From contig CAZUIM010000008.1 of NCBI GenBank assembly GCA_964620325.1, positions 1 to 64,000 of the forward strand: 64,000 bases of DNA, read 5' to 3'. Both the position numbers and the translations under genes were made by a program. The stretch comes from CAZMYM01 sp964620325. GTDB taxonomy: Bacteria; Bipolaricaulota; Bipolaricaulia; UBA7950; UBA9294. Below the pieces are notes generated by a model. That model was not told the origin of the DNA and searched no databases. It was given only the letters and a program-made list of their open reading frames with translations. Position 1 is the first letter of the stretch. Each line of letters starts with the position of its first letter. Shown here piece after piece: positions 1 to 7,362 of this stretch.

Positions 1-1
1 G

Positions 2-310
2 TCGATCCTCGGAATTCGCACCGAGTTGGGGAAGACGCACGGGATGGGGGCGCTCGCCGGGATCCAGGGCGGTACGTTCTCTGTCGGACAGGTTCTCGGC
101 CCCCCGGTTTCGGGAGCGATCGCCGACGGCTTCGGTCTGTTCTGGGTCTTCCCTCTGTGGAACCTGGTCGGCGTCGGCGCAGCCGCCGTGGCCGTGCGAT
201 GGTTCCGTGGATGGCGGTCGACCGGGGCAGGGGAGCCCCCGGCGGCGATGCCGCCGGCAGGTTCCGGAGAGCCTGGCGTCGTGGTCGCTTCGGGTTCGAC
301 CCGAAGCTAG
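2..310 (+). CDS. MFS transporter, C-terminal fragment (5' end outside window)
   Basis: The reading frame is open from the left edge, so only about the last 100 residues are present. They contain two hydrophobic helices, the first running through GTFSVGQVLGPPVSGAIADG and the second through FWVFPLWNLVGVGAAAVAV. The small-residue-rich GQVLGPPVSGAIAD pattern followed by a short basic tail is typical of the last two transmembrane segments of major facilitator superfamily carriers. The substrate cannot be inferred. The stop codon overlaps the end of the convergent TlpA-like gene by a few bases. Confidence 0.6.
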   Translation, partial: SILGIRTELGKTHGMGALAGIQGGTFSVGQVLGPPVSGAIADGFGLFWVFPLWNLVGVGAAAVAVRWFRGWRSTGAGEPPAAMPPAGSGEPGVVVASGSTRS

Positions 311-1110
311 AGGAGCGCTTCGACCCTCGACTCGGTCAGGTCGAGAACCGGATGACCGGCGAAGCGGATGATCCCCTGGCGATCGATCAGGAACGTGTGC
401 GGGATTCCGACGTCCCCGCCGCTCAGCACGCCGTAGAGCTGGGCGATGGGCGTGTATCTGCCTCCGGGCTCCCAGACGCTCACGAAGTCGGTGTACCCGT
501 GGTCGGTGAGGTAGTCGATTGAGGTCTGCTCGGTCGGGTCGGTGCTGATCAGGACGACGACGAGCCCTTCAGGTCCGTAGGACTGCACGAGATCGTCGAG
601 TTCCGGGAGGCTCTTCTTGCACGGGGTGCACCACGCGCCCCAGAAGTCCAGAAGGACGACGTTTCCGCGAAGATCGGAAAGGGTCATCTCGCCCCCGTCT
701 GTCGTGTGCGCCGTGAAATCCGGTGCGGCCATCCCGACCTCGGTTCCGATCGGGGGGCCATCCTGGCTGACGGTGACCGTCAACCGGTCGATTGCGATTC
801 GACCTTCGTCGTCGGTGATTATCAGTTCGGCGACGTAGGCTCCTCCGGTCTCATACGTGTGGTGAACGGCGACATTCAGATCCGTGCCGGTCGCCGACGC
901 CGAGTCGTCGCCGAAGTCGAGGGTGTACTCGACGACGGCACCGGGCGGGATCTCCGAGTACGACAGGTTGAAACTGACATCGAGGGGGGCCGGTCCGCTG
1001 ATGACGGCGCTCGAGAGGACAGCGATCGGTCGTGGTCCGTCGAAACAGCCCGTGAGAAGCAGACAGATGACGGTGGCGAACAGCCCGGGCACGAGGATTC
1101 GTCGACGCAT
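307..1110 (-). CDS. TlpA-like thioredoxin-fold lipoprotein with an N-terminal PKD domain
   Basis: This 267-residue protein begins with a lipoprotein signal (lipobox LLTGC, Cys22), so it should be anchored in an envelope membrane. Residues about 28-116 form a PKD-like beta domain (DFGDD followed by HTYETGGAYVAELIITDD). Residues about 122-267 are a TlpA/ResA/AhpC-type thioredoxin fold with a WCTPC redox centre (Cys161, Cys164) and the GIPHTFLID cis-proline loop. Such domains reduce disulfides in exported proteins or apocytochromes. PKD fused to TlpA is unusual and fits the many PKD proteins encoded nearby. It converges on the MFS fragment and diverges from ileS. Confidence 0.85.
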   Translation of the reverse strand: MRRRILVPGLFATVICLLLTGCFDGPRPIAVLSSAVISGPAPLDVSFNLSYSEIPPGAVVEYTLDFGDDSASATGTDLNVAVHHTYETGGAYVAELIITDDEGRIAIDRLTVTVSQDGPPIGTEVGMAAPDFTAHTTDGGEMTLSDLRGNVVLLDFWGAWCTPCKKSLPELDDLVQSYGPEGLVVVLISTDPTEQTSIDYLTDHGYTDFVSVWEPGGRYTPIAQLYGVLSGGDVGIPHTFLIDRQGIIRFAGHPVLDLTESRVEALL

Positions 1111-1299
1111 GATGAACAGAGAATCGAGGACGCGAGGCTCATCTGCAACGACCTCGGGCCGCCCTCGACCTGACAGCCTTCACCCGTCCGGCGGGGGCGT
1201 GGTTCCCGGAGATTCTGCGGACGAAGGAGGTCGCCAACCGTCCTCGATGTCCGCCGGTCCACAGCGGGGAGTTCGATCGTCGGACGGTCGCGGAAGCGG

Positions 1300-1328
1300 T
1301 TGACGCCGGAAGATCGCACCGCTATGAT
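1300..1328 (+). promoter_or_regulatory. Sigma-70-type promoter of ileS
   Basis: TTGACG (1300-1305), a 17-base spacer and TATGAT (1323-1328) form a near-consensus promoter. Transcription should start near 1335, leaving a leader of about 160 bases before ileS. No T-box specifier or antiterminator sequence is visible in that leader. Nothing else recognisable lies between 1111 and 1299. Confidence 0.75.
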
Positions 1329-1334
1329 CCGACC

Positions 1335-1406
1335 GTGATCGTGAAGATGAGCCCGAGACAGGCGCGATATCGACCCTTGCTGATCTATATTCCTGTGCCC
1401 CGCTAG
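1335..1406 (+). CDS. Possible 23-residue leader peptide upstream of ileS
   Basis: A GTG at the predicted transcription start opens a 24-codon frame. Its last part, LLIYIPVPR, contains two of the peptide's three isoleucines. The stop codon lies in a small GCCCC-GCTA-GGGGC hairpin (1397-1410). The layout recalls amino-acid-responsive attenuators, with isoleucine codons just before a hairpin and an isoleucyl-tRNA synthetase downstream. Three Ile codons are weak evidence and there is no classical T-run terminator. This is a suggestion only. Confidence 0.2.
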   Translation: MIVKMSPRQARYRPLLIYIPVPR

Positions 1407-1496
1407 GGGCGTCCTCAACGAGCGTTCTGACGAGAGTGTCGGCCGTCGACTGAGTCTGATGGGTGAGTACGTGTTCTTGCGAGCGAGGGATGAGCA

Positions 1497-4400
1497 ATGA
1501 AGCGGTATGAGAAGCTGACGAAAGATCCGGTGGCACGTGAGGAGGCGATCCTCAAGCGATGGCGTGATCGCGGGACGTTCAACGCCTCCCTCGAAGGAAC
1601 GCGTGACGGTCCGCGGTACGTCTTCTACGAGGGGCCGCCGACGGCGAACGGAATGCCCCACTTCGGCCATCTGATGCCGCGCGTCTACAAGGACCTTTTC
1701 CCGCGATACAAGACGATGCAGGGCTTCTACGTTTTGAGAAGAGGCGGCTGGGACACGCACGGTCTCCCGGTAGAGCTCGAGGTCGAAAAGGCGATCGGCG
1801 TCAACAGCAAGCCGGAGATCGAGGCCTACGGGGTCGAGCGATTCGTCGAGAAGTGCAAGGCATCGGTCTGGCGCTACAAGGGCGAGTGGGAGCGGATGAT
1901 CGAGCGGATGGGCTTCTGGATCGATCTCGAATCGGCGTACGTCACCTACACCGACGACTACATCGAGACCGTCTGGTGGGAACTGAAAACGATGTTCGAG
2001 CGCGGTCTCCTCTACCGTGGGCACAAGACACTTCCGTACTGCCCCCGGTGCGGGACGGGGCTGTCGAGTCACGAGGTGGCGCAGGGCTACATGACCGTCC
2101 AGGATCCTTCGGTGACGATCCGGATGCGGATCCTCTCCGACGACGACGCGACCTACGACCTCGAGATGCCGGAAGCGACGTCGCTGTTGACGTGGACGAC
2201 GACCCCGTGGACCCTTCCGGCCAACGTGGCCTTGGCGATCGCCGCCGAGGCCGTCTACGTCGAGGTCGAATCCGGAACCGAACGGCTGATCCTCGCGAGG
2301 AGCTTGTTGGAGACGGCGCTCGACGAGGCCGATGTCCGCGTCGTTCGGGAGTTTCCCGGTCGTGACCTCGTCGGTCTCAGGTACGAGCCTCCGTACCGAC
2401 TGACCGAGGAGGCGACGGCGCACCGGGTCTATCCGGCGGACTTCGTCAACATGGACGACGGGACCGGGATCGTGCACATCGCCAGCGCGTTCGGCGAGGA
2501 CGACTATCGACTCGGACAGGAGGTCGGACTTCCGTTCGTCCAGCCCGTCGATCTCGAAGGACACTTCACCGAGGAGTTCCCGCTGTGCGCCGGCGCGTTC
2601 GTGAAGGACGCCGACCCGAAGATCGTTGCCGATCTGACGGCACGGGGAATCCTGTACCGGTCGGTCCCTTACGAGCACGAGTACCCCTTCTGCTGGCGAT
2701 GTGACACGCCGCTCCTCTACTACGCGATGGATTCGTGGTACGTGAAGACGACGGCGGTGAAGGATCAGCTGATCGAGAACAACCGAAAGATCCAATGGAT
2801 TCCGGCCCACGTCGGCGAGGGACGACTCGGCCGGTTCCTCGAGACGCTCAAGGACTGGGCGCTTTCACGCGATCGATACTGGGGAACGCCGCTGAACCTG
2901 TGGGTCTGCCCGCACTGCGGAGAGGTGACCTGTATCGGAAGCCGCGCCGAGCTGGTCGAGCGAGCGATCGATCCGGATACGGCGCGAGAGGTCGAGCTCC
3001 ACCGGCCGTATATCGACGAGATCGGGGTGCACTGCGTCTCGTGCGGCGAGGAGGCGCGGCGCGTCCCGTACGTGATCGATACGTGGTTCGACTCGGGGAG
3101 CATGCACACGGCGCAGTGGCACTACCCATTCGAGAACGAGGAGGCGTTCCGCGATCAGTTCCCGGCGGACTTCATCTGCGAGGCGATGGAACAGACGCGA
3201 GGCTGGTTCTACACGATGCTCGCGACCAGCACGATCGTTCACGGGGACGCGCCGTACAGGACCTGCCTCGGGACGGGGCTCGGCCTCGATGAGCACGGAC
3301 TGAAGATGTCGAAGAGCAGAGGGAACGTCCTCGATCCGTGGGCGTTGATCGGACGATTCGGGGCCGACTGCATCCGCTGGTACCTGTACTCGACGAGCAC
3401 TCCGTGGAAGACGCGGCGACTGTCCGAGCAGGGGGTCGGCGAACCGCTCTACCGGTTCCTCGACACGCTCCGGAATACGTACGACTTCTTCGCGCTGTAC
3501 GCGTCGATCGACGGCTACGATCCGTCGGCACAGCCGGGAGGATCTGACGGATCGGTCCTTGAGCGGTGGATTCGCTCCCGCCTTCATTCGACGACCCGCG
3601 CGGTCGTCGACGCGCTCGATGCGTACGACGTCGTCTCTGCAACGGCGGCACTGGAGACGTTCGTCGACGACCTGTCGAACTGGTACGTGCGCCTCTCGCG
3701 GCGCACGTTCTGGCGCGGCGGGATGGGGGCGGAGAAGGCGGCCGCCTACAGGACGTTGCGGGAGGTCCTCCTCGAGACGACCAAGCTCCTCGCCCCGTTC
3801 GTGCCGTTCCTGAGTGAGGAAATCCACGGGAACCTGAAGGCGGAAGACGATCCGGAGAGCGTCCACCTGGCACGGTATCCGTCCGCCGATCCGGCGTCGA
3901 TCGACGATCGCCTCGAAGCGGAGATGAGCCTGGCGCGTCGGATTGCGGCGCTCGGGCATCAGGCACGCAATCAGGCGGGGATCAGGGTTCGACAGCCGCT
4001 CGCTCGGGTCGTCGTTCAGGCGGACGGTGAGATCTCCGACGACCTCCGGCCCCTGCTCGAACGAGAGCTGAACGTCGAAGCCGTGGAGGTGGCCGAGTCA
4101 CTCGCCGCCTTCCATGACGAGGTTCCCGCGGCGAATTACCGGTCGCTCGGACCGCGGCTCGGGGCCGACGGACAGGCCGCTGCGGAATGGATCGCGGAGC
4201 AGAGCGCCGAGTCGCTTCGCGATCGTCTCGCCGACGGTTCGACGACGATCGAGATCGAGGGCCGAACGATCGACGTTCTTGCGGAAGACGTCGTCTACTC
4301 GGAGGCTCTGCCGCCGGGGTTCACGTTGGCCGAGGACGGTGCGACGCGCGTTCTCCTCGACGGGCGAGTCGATGAGCGATTGGGGAAGAAGGGCCTGTTG

Positions 4401-4649
4401 CGCGAATTGGTTCACCGAATCCAGGTCGCCCGCAAGGAGGCCGGATTCGAGGTGACCGATCGGATTGCCCTCGCGTACGCAGGGGACGACGAGCTGGCCG
4501 CGATCATCGAGGACAACGAGACGGAGATCGCGTCGGAGGTGCTGGCGACCGAAGTCGTCCCGTCGGTGTCGGCGGACGTGGAACACCGCGAGCAGCTCGA
4601 CGTCGACGGCCGGACGATCGTGATCGGACTGCGGCGAATCCGCCGCTAG
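1497..4649 (+). CDS. ileS: Isoleucyl-tRNA synthetase (IleRS2-like)
   Basis: Charges tRNA-Ile with isoleucine in the cytoplasm. The 1050-residue protein has the class I signature HFGH near residue 57, the WDTHGLPVE region, an editing domain in the middle, the WALSRDRYWGTPL motif, and KMSKS near residue 603. A long C-terminal anticodon-binding part ends without the zinc-finger tail of common bacterial IleRS1. Length and the C-terminal region look like the eukaryote/archaeal-like IleRS2 type, which is associated with natural mupirocin tolerance. The start follows a GAGCGAGG stretch. purA begins 8 bases after the stop, so the two genes are probably co-transcribed. Confidence 0.95.
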   Translation: MKRYEKLTKDPVAREEAILKRWRDRGTFNASLEGTRDGPRYVFYEGPPTANGMPHFGHLMPRVYKDLFPRYKTMQGFYVLRRGGWDTHGLPVELEVEKAIGVNSKPEIEAYGVERFVEKCKASVWRYKGEWERMIERMGFWIDLESAYVTYTDDYIETVWWELKTMFERGLLYRGHKTLPYCPRCGTGLSSHEVAQGYMTVQDPSVTIRMRILSDDDATYDLEMPEATSLLTWTTTPWTLPANVALAIAAEAVYVEVESGTERLILARSLLETALDEADVRVVREFPGRDLVGLRYEPPYRLTEEATAHRVYPADFVNMDDGTGIVHIASAFGEDDYRLGQEVGLPFVQPVDLEGHFTEEFPLCAGAFVKDADPKIVADLTARGILYRSVPYEHEYPFCWRCDTPLLYYAMDSWYVKTTAVKDQLIENNRKIQWIPAHVGEGRLGRFLETLKDWALSRDRYWGTPLNLWVCPHCGEVTCIGSRAELVERAIDPDTAREVELHRPYIDEIGVHCVSCGEEARRVPYVIDTWFDSGSMHTAQWHYPFENEEAFRDQFPADFICEAMEQTRGWFYTMLATSTIVHGDAPYRTCLGTGLGLDEHGLKMSKSRGNVLDPWALIGRFGADCIRWYLYSTSTPWKTRRLSEQGVGEPLYRFLDTLRNTYDFFALYASIDGYDPSAQPGGSDGSVLERWIRSRLHSTTRAVVDALDAYDVVSATAALETFVDDLSNWYVRLSRRTFWRGGMGAEKAAAYRTLREVLLETTKLLAPFVPFLSEEIHGNLKAEDDPESVHLARYPSADPASIDDRLEAEMSLARRIAALGHQARNQAGIRVRQPLARVVVQADGEISDDLRPLLERELNVEAVEVAESLAAFHDEVPAANYRSLGPRLGADGQAAAEWIAEQSAESLRDRLADGSTTIEIEGRTIDVLAEDVVYSEALPPGFTLAEDGATRVLLDGRVDERLGKKGLLRELVHRIQVARKEAGFEVTDRIALAYAGDDELAAIIEDNETEIASEVLATEVVPSVSADVEHREQLDVDGRTIVIGLRRIRR

Positions 4650-4657
4650 GAGGAACG

Positions 4658-5923
4658 ATGTCCACAGCGGTGCTCGGACTGCAATGGGGTGACGAGGGCA
4701 AGGGGAAGATCACCCATCTGTTGGCGCGTGACGCGGAGGTCGTCGTGCGGTTCAACGGCGGTCCGAACGCGGGACACACGGTGATCGACCGCGGCGTGAA
4801 ATTCGGCACACACCAGGTCCCCGCGGGCGTCTTCCACGCGGGGACGCTGTCGGTGCTCGCCGGGGGGATGGTCATCGACTTTGACGTGCTCTCCCAGGAG
4901 GTCGACCAGATTGCGGCGCACATCGGGAAGGTGCCGGATCTTCTGATCGCCGAGAACGCCCACCTGATCCTTCCGTACCACCGGATTCTCGAACAGGTGG
5001 AGGGGAGCGGGACGCACTTCGGCACGACGCGCCGGGGGATCGCCCCGGCGTACCGAGACAAGGCGGCTCACGTTGGGGTCCGTGCCGGAGATCTGCTTCG
5101 TCCGCGCGTCCTCGAGGATCGGATCGAACGGCGTCTCGCCCTCTTGAAGCGTCTCTGGCCCGGGAGCGAGGAAATCCAAACACTCTCCGGATCCGCCCTG
5201 ACAGCCGATCTTCTCGAAGCGGCGGAGCCGCTGCTCGGGTGCGTCGGCGACGCGGCGGGCGCGATCGGACGGGCACTCTCAGGCCGGAAGCGCGTCCTGT
5301 TCGAGGGGGCACAGGGGGGGCTTCTCGACGTCGATCACGGGACGTACCCGTACGTCACGTCTTCGTCCACCACGTTCGCCGGGCTGGGGAACTCGATCGG
5401 GATTCCGAATCCCGACGTTGTGCGCCGGATCGGTGTGCTGAAGGCGTACACGACGCGCGTCGGAGAAGGCCCATTTCCGACCGAGATGGACGATCCGGTC
5501 GGGTCGGGGCTTCGAGAGCGCGGCGGGGAGTTCGGCGTCACCACCGGCCGCCCTCGTCGGTGTGGATGGCTCGATCTGGTCGCCGTCCGGCACACCCTGT
5601 CGTTGAACGACGCGAACGAGATCGCGCTGACGAAGCTCGACACGTTGACCGGGATCGGCGAGATGAAACTCTGCCGGGCGTACGAGCTCGACGGCGCCCG
5701 GATCGAAGACTTCCCCCTCGCCGCGGAGGTTCTCGATCGCTGCGTCCCGATCTACGAGACACTTCCCGGATGGGCGGAGCCGATCGATGGCGCGACGTGC
5801 TTGGAAGACCTTCCGCAGACCGCCCTCAGGTACGTCCGCCGGATCGAAGAGCTGACAGAGACGCCGGCCCGCATCGTCTCGGTCGGGCCGGGACCGGAAC
5901 AGACGATTCATCAGAAGCTTTGA
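4658..5923 (+). CDS. purA: Adenylosuccinate synthetase
   Basis: Makes adenylosuccinate from IMP, aspartate and GTP, the committed step to AMP. The 421-residue protein starts with the family P-loop signature (GLQWGDEGKGKITHLLA) followed by RFNGGPNAGHTV. It also has the EGAQGGLLDVDHGTYPYVTSS segment and the TTGRPRRCGWLD motif near residue 292. Length is normal. A strong AGGAGG lies between the ileS stop and this ATG, indicating an ileS-purA operon. The TGA stop overlaps the -35 box of the rplM promoter. Confidence 0.96.
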   Translation: MSTAVLGLQWGDEGKGKITHLLARDAEVVVRFNGGPNAGHTVIDRGVKFGTHQVPAGVFHAGTLSVLAGGMVIDFDVLSQEVDQIAAHIGKVPDLLIAENAHLILPYHRILEQVEGSGTHFGTTRRGIAPAYRDKAAHVGVRAGDLLRPRVLEDRIERRLALLKRLWPGSEEIQTLSGSALTADLLEAAEPLLGCVGDAAGAIGRALSGRKRVLFEGAQGGLLDVDHGTYPYVTSSSTTFAGLGNSIGIPNPDVVRRIGVLKAYTTRVGEGPFPTEMDDPVGSGLRERGGEFGVTTGRPRRCGWLDLVAVRHTLSLNDANEIALTKLDTLTGIGEMKLCRAYELDGARIEDFPLAAEVLDRCVPIYETLPGWAEPIDGATCLEDLPQTALRYVRRIEELTETPARIVSVGPGPEQTIHQKL

Positions 5924-5948
5924 CCGGATACGGCGAGGCCGGTACAAT
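5920..5948 (+). promoter_or_regulatory. Sigma-70-type promoter of rplM
   Basis: TTGACC (5920-5925), a 17-base spacer and TACAAT (5943-5948). The -35 box shares bases with the purA stop codon. The predicted start is near 5955, about 37 bases before the rplM ATG. Confidence 0.75.
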
Positions 5949-5991
5949 CGCGCCTCGATTCATCCTTGACCGGAGCGGTAGGGAGACCATC

Positions 5992-6435
5992 ATGCAACGG
6001 ACGTTTGTGGCGAAGAACGAAGAGATCGGCAAGGCGTGGAACCGCGATTGGTACGTTGTCAACGCGGACGGCAAGCGGCTCGGACGTCTGGCGTCCGAGA
6101 TCGCCGTCATCCTGCAGGGGAAGCACAAGCCGATCTACACGCCGCACGTCGACACGGGCGACTACGTGATCGTGATCAACGCGGAGCGGATCGATCTCAC
6201 CGGGCAGAAGTGGGACGACAAGCTGTATCAGCGCCACAGTGGCTGGATCGGTGGTCTGAAGGAGACTCCCTATCGCCGGCTGGTCGAACGACGTCCGACC
6301 TTCCCGTTGCGAGAGGCCGTTCGAAGGATGCTTCCGAAATCGAAGCTCGGCCGACGGATGCTCCGCAAGCTGAAACTCTACGCCGGCCCGAATCATCCCC
6401 ATTCTGCTCAGAACCCGACCGAATTGCCCATCTAG
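5992..6435 (+). CDS. rplM: 50S ribosomal protein L13
   Basis: L13 is an early-assembling protein of the large ribosomal subunit that contacts 23S rRNA. The 147-residue product begins MQRTFVAKNEEIGKAWNRDW and carries the family core (VVNADGKRLGRLASEIA, GDYVIVINAERI, YQRHSGWIGGLKE and LPKSKLGRRMLRKLKLYAG). The frame stays open far upstream inside purA. The start was set at the ATG after the dedicated promoter because that gives the standard L13 N-terminus. rpsI (S9), normally the next gene, is absent; a gene of unknown function follows. Confidence 0.96.
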   Translation: MQRTFVAKNEEIGKAWNRDWYVVNADGKRLGRLASEIAVILQGKHKPIYTPHVDTGDYVIVINAERIDLTGQKWDDKLYQRHSGWIGGLKETPYRRLVERRPTFPLREAVRRMLPKSKLGRRMLRKLKLYAGPNHPHSAQNPTELPI

Positions 6436-6513
6436 CACCCTCGGAGCCCGCCCGGCCGACCGCCGACGGACAGATGTCCACCCCCCTCTAGACAAAGTCG
6501 GACGAGCGTTTCG

Positions 6514-6533
6514 ACACCCTTCCTATCGGGTGT
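6514..6533 (+). terminator. Weak hairpin after rplM
   Basis: ACACCC and GGGTGT can pair across an 8-base loop. No T-run follows, so at best it is a weak or Rho-assisted termination site. Confidence 0.25.
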
Positions 6534-6595
6534 AACCCACAGAACGTTACGCTCTCGACGATCGTAGCAGGACCAAAGACGGGTGGTGGGGAGAG

Positions 6596-7219
6596 ATGTC
6601 AAACCGCATTCGGTACATCGCATCGTGGACCGTTGTCGTTGTGCTGATTCTCGGGGTCGGACTCGGAGTTGCCGGGCAGAAGGTCGCGGTGTTCGTACAG
6701 GCCGCGGCGCCCGTTCCGGCGGCGGACTTGGAGCTACTGAAGAACTACGCCGCTCAGCGCGCCGCAGTGATCGCCGGAGTCGATGTCTCGACGTCCGGTG
6801 AACTGATGTACGCTCAGCGGCTCACGAACACCTACGTTGGGAACAGCATGACGGTGGAGGGGATGCGTCGATTGGCTCAATCGCTGGACGCGGATCACAT
6901 CTTGATCCTTCGTCTCGTGCGCTGGGAGAACCGGATCTCGTACAGACCGGAGCGCTCCCTCCTGCTCCTCGGAGCGACTTCGTTTCTCGATACGTCGCTC
7001 CAGCTTCTGATCAGTCCGCTCGGACTGCTGTTCGGAATCGATAAAGAAGCTACCGTGGCTCTGCTGGCGACGGTCTTCAGCCCACGAGGGGACGTGGAAT
7101 TCTCCACCACGGTGACGTACGCAGATCGCCCGCTCCTCTCCTTGCTGATGGCTGATCCGCTCGAGGCGGCGAAGGGCGCGATTGACGCGGCTCTCTACCA
7201 GACGGCCGTGGCGCTGTGA
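6596..7219 (+). CDS. Secreted or membrane-anchored protein of unknown function
   Basis: The 207-residue product has an N-terminal hydrophobic segment (about residues 9-27, WTVVVVLILGVGLGVAG) that could be a signal peptide or anchor. A mixed alpha/beta region follows, with short motifs such as LKNYAAQRAAVIAGVDVS, EGMRRLAQSLDADHILILRL and the hydrophobic LLISPLGLLFGI. The DADHILILRL strand after a helix recalls periplasmic domains that sense or bind small ligands, but I do not recognise a family. It lies between rplM and the large surface-protein genes on the same strand; the ATG follows GGGGAGAG. Confidence 0.65.
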   Translation: MSNRIRYIASWTVVVVLILGVGLGVAGQKVAVFVQAAAPVPAADLELLKNYAAQRAAVIAGVDVSTSGELMYAQRLTNTYVGNSMTVEGMRRLAQSLDADHILILRLVRWENRISYRPERSLLLLGATSFLDTSLQLLISPLGLLFGIDKEATVALLATVFSPRGDVEFSTTVTYADRPLLSLLMADPLEAAKGAIDAALYQTAVAL

Positions 7220-7292
7220 AAGCGATGAATGCAACGCAAGAGGAGGCTCGTGGACAGCGTAATCGGGGTTACAGACGTACGGGGGGGGCATC

Positions 7293-7301
7293 TGCTAGAG
7301 T
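7293..7301 (+). promoter_or_regulatory. Possible extended -10 promoter of the first PKD surface protein
   Basis: TGCTAGAGT matches the extended -10 pattern TGnTAnnnT. No convincing -35 box is spaced correctly. The predicted start near 7308 gives a 55-base leader ending in AAAGGAGGT before the ATG at 7363. Confidence 0.3.
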
Positions 7302-7362
7302 GTGGATGAATTCCTTACTTCGATTGACGCGAAAGATGAGTTTGCCAACAAAGGAGGTAGCA

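Noticed and set aside
1335..1496. T-box riboswitch in the ileS leader
   Set aside because: The conserved T-box antiterminator sequence and specifier loop are not present.
876..2810. Long minus-strand open frame across the ileS region
   Set aside because: Arg/Pro/Asp-rich shadow of the ileS reading frame and its upstream region, with no domain or signal; typical of the antisense frames in GC-rich DNA.
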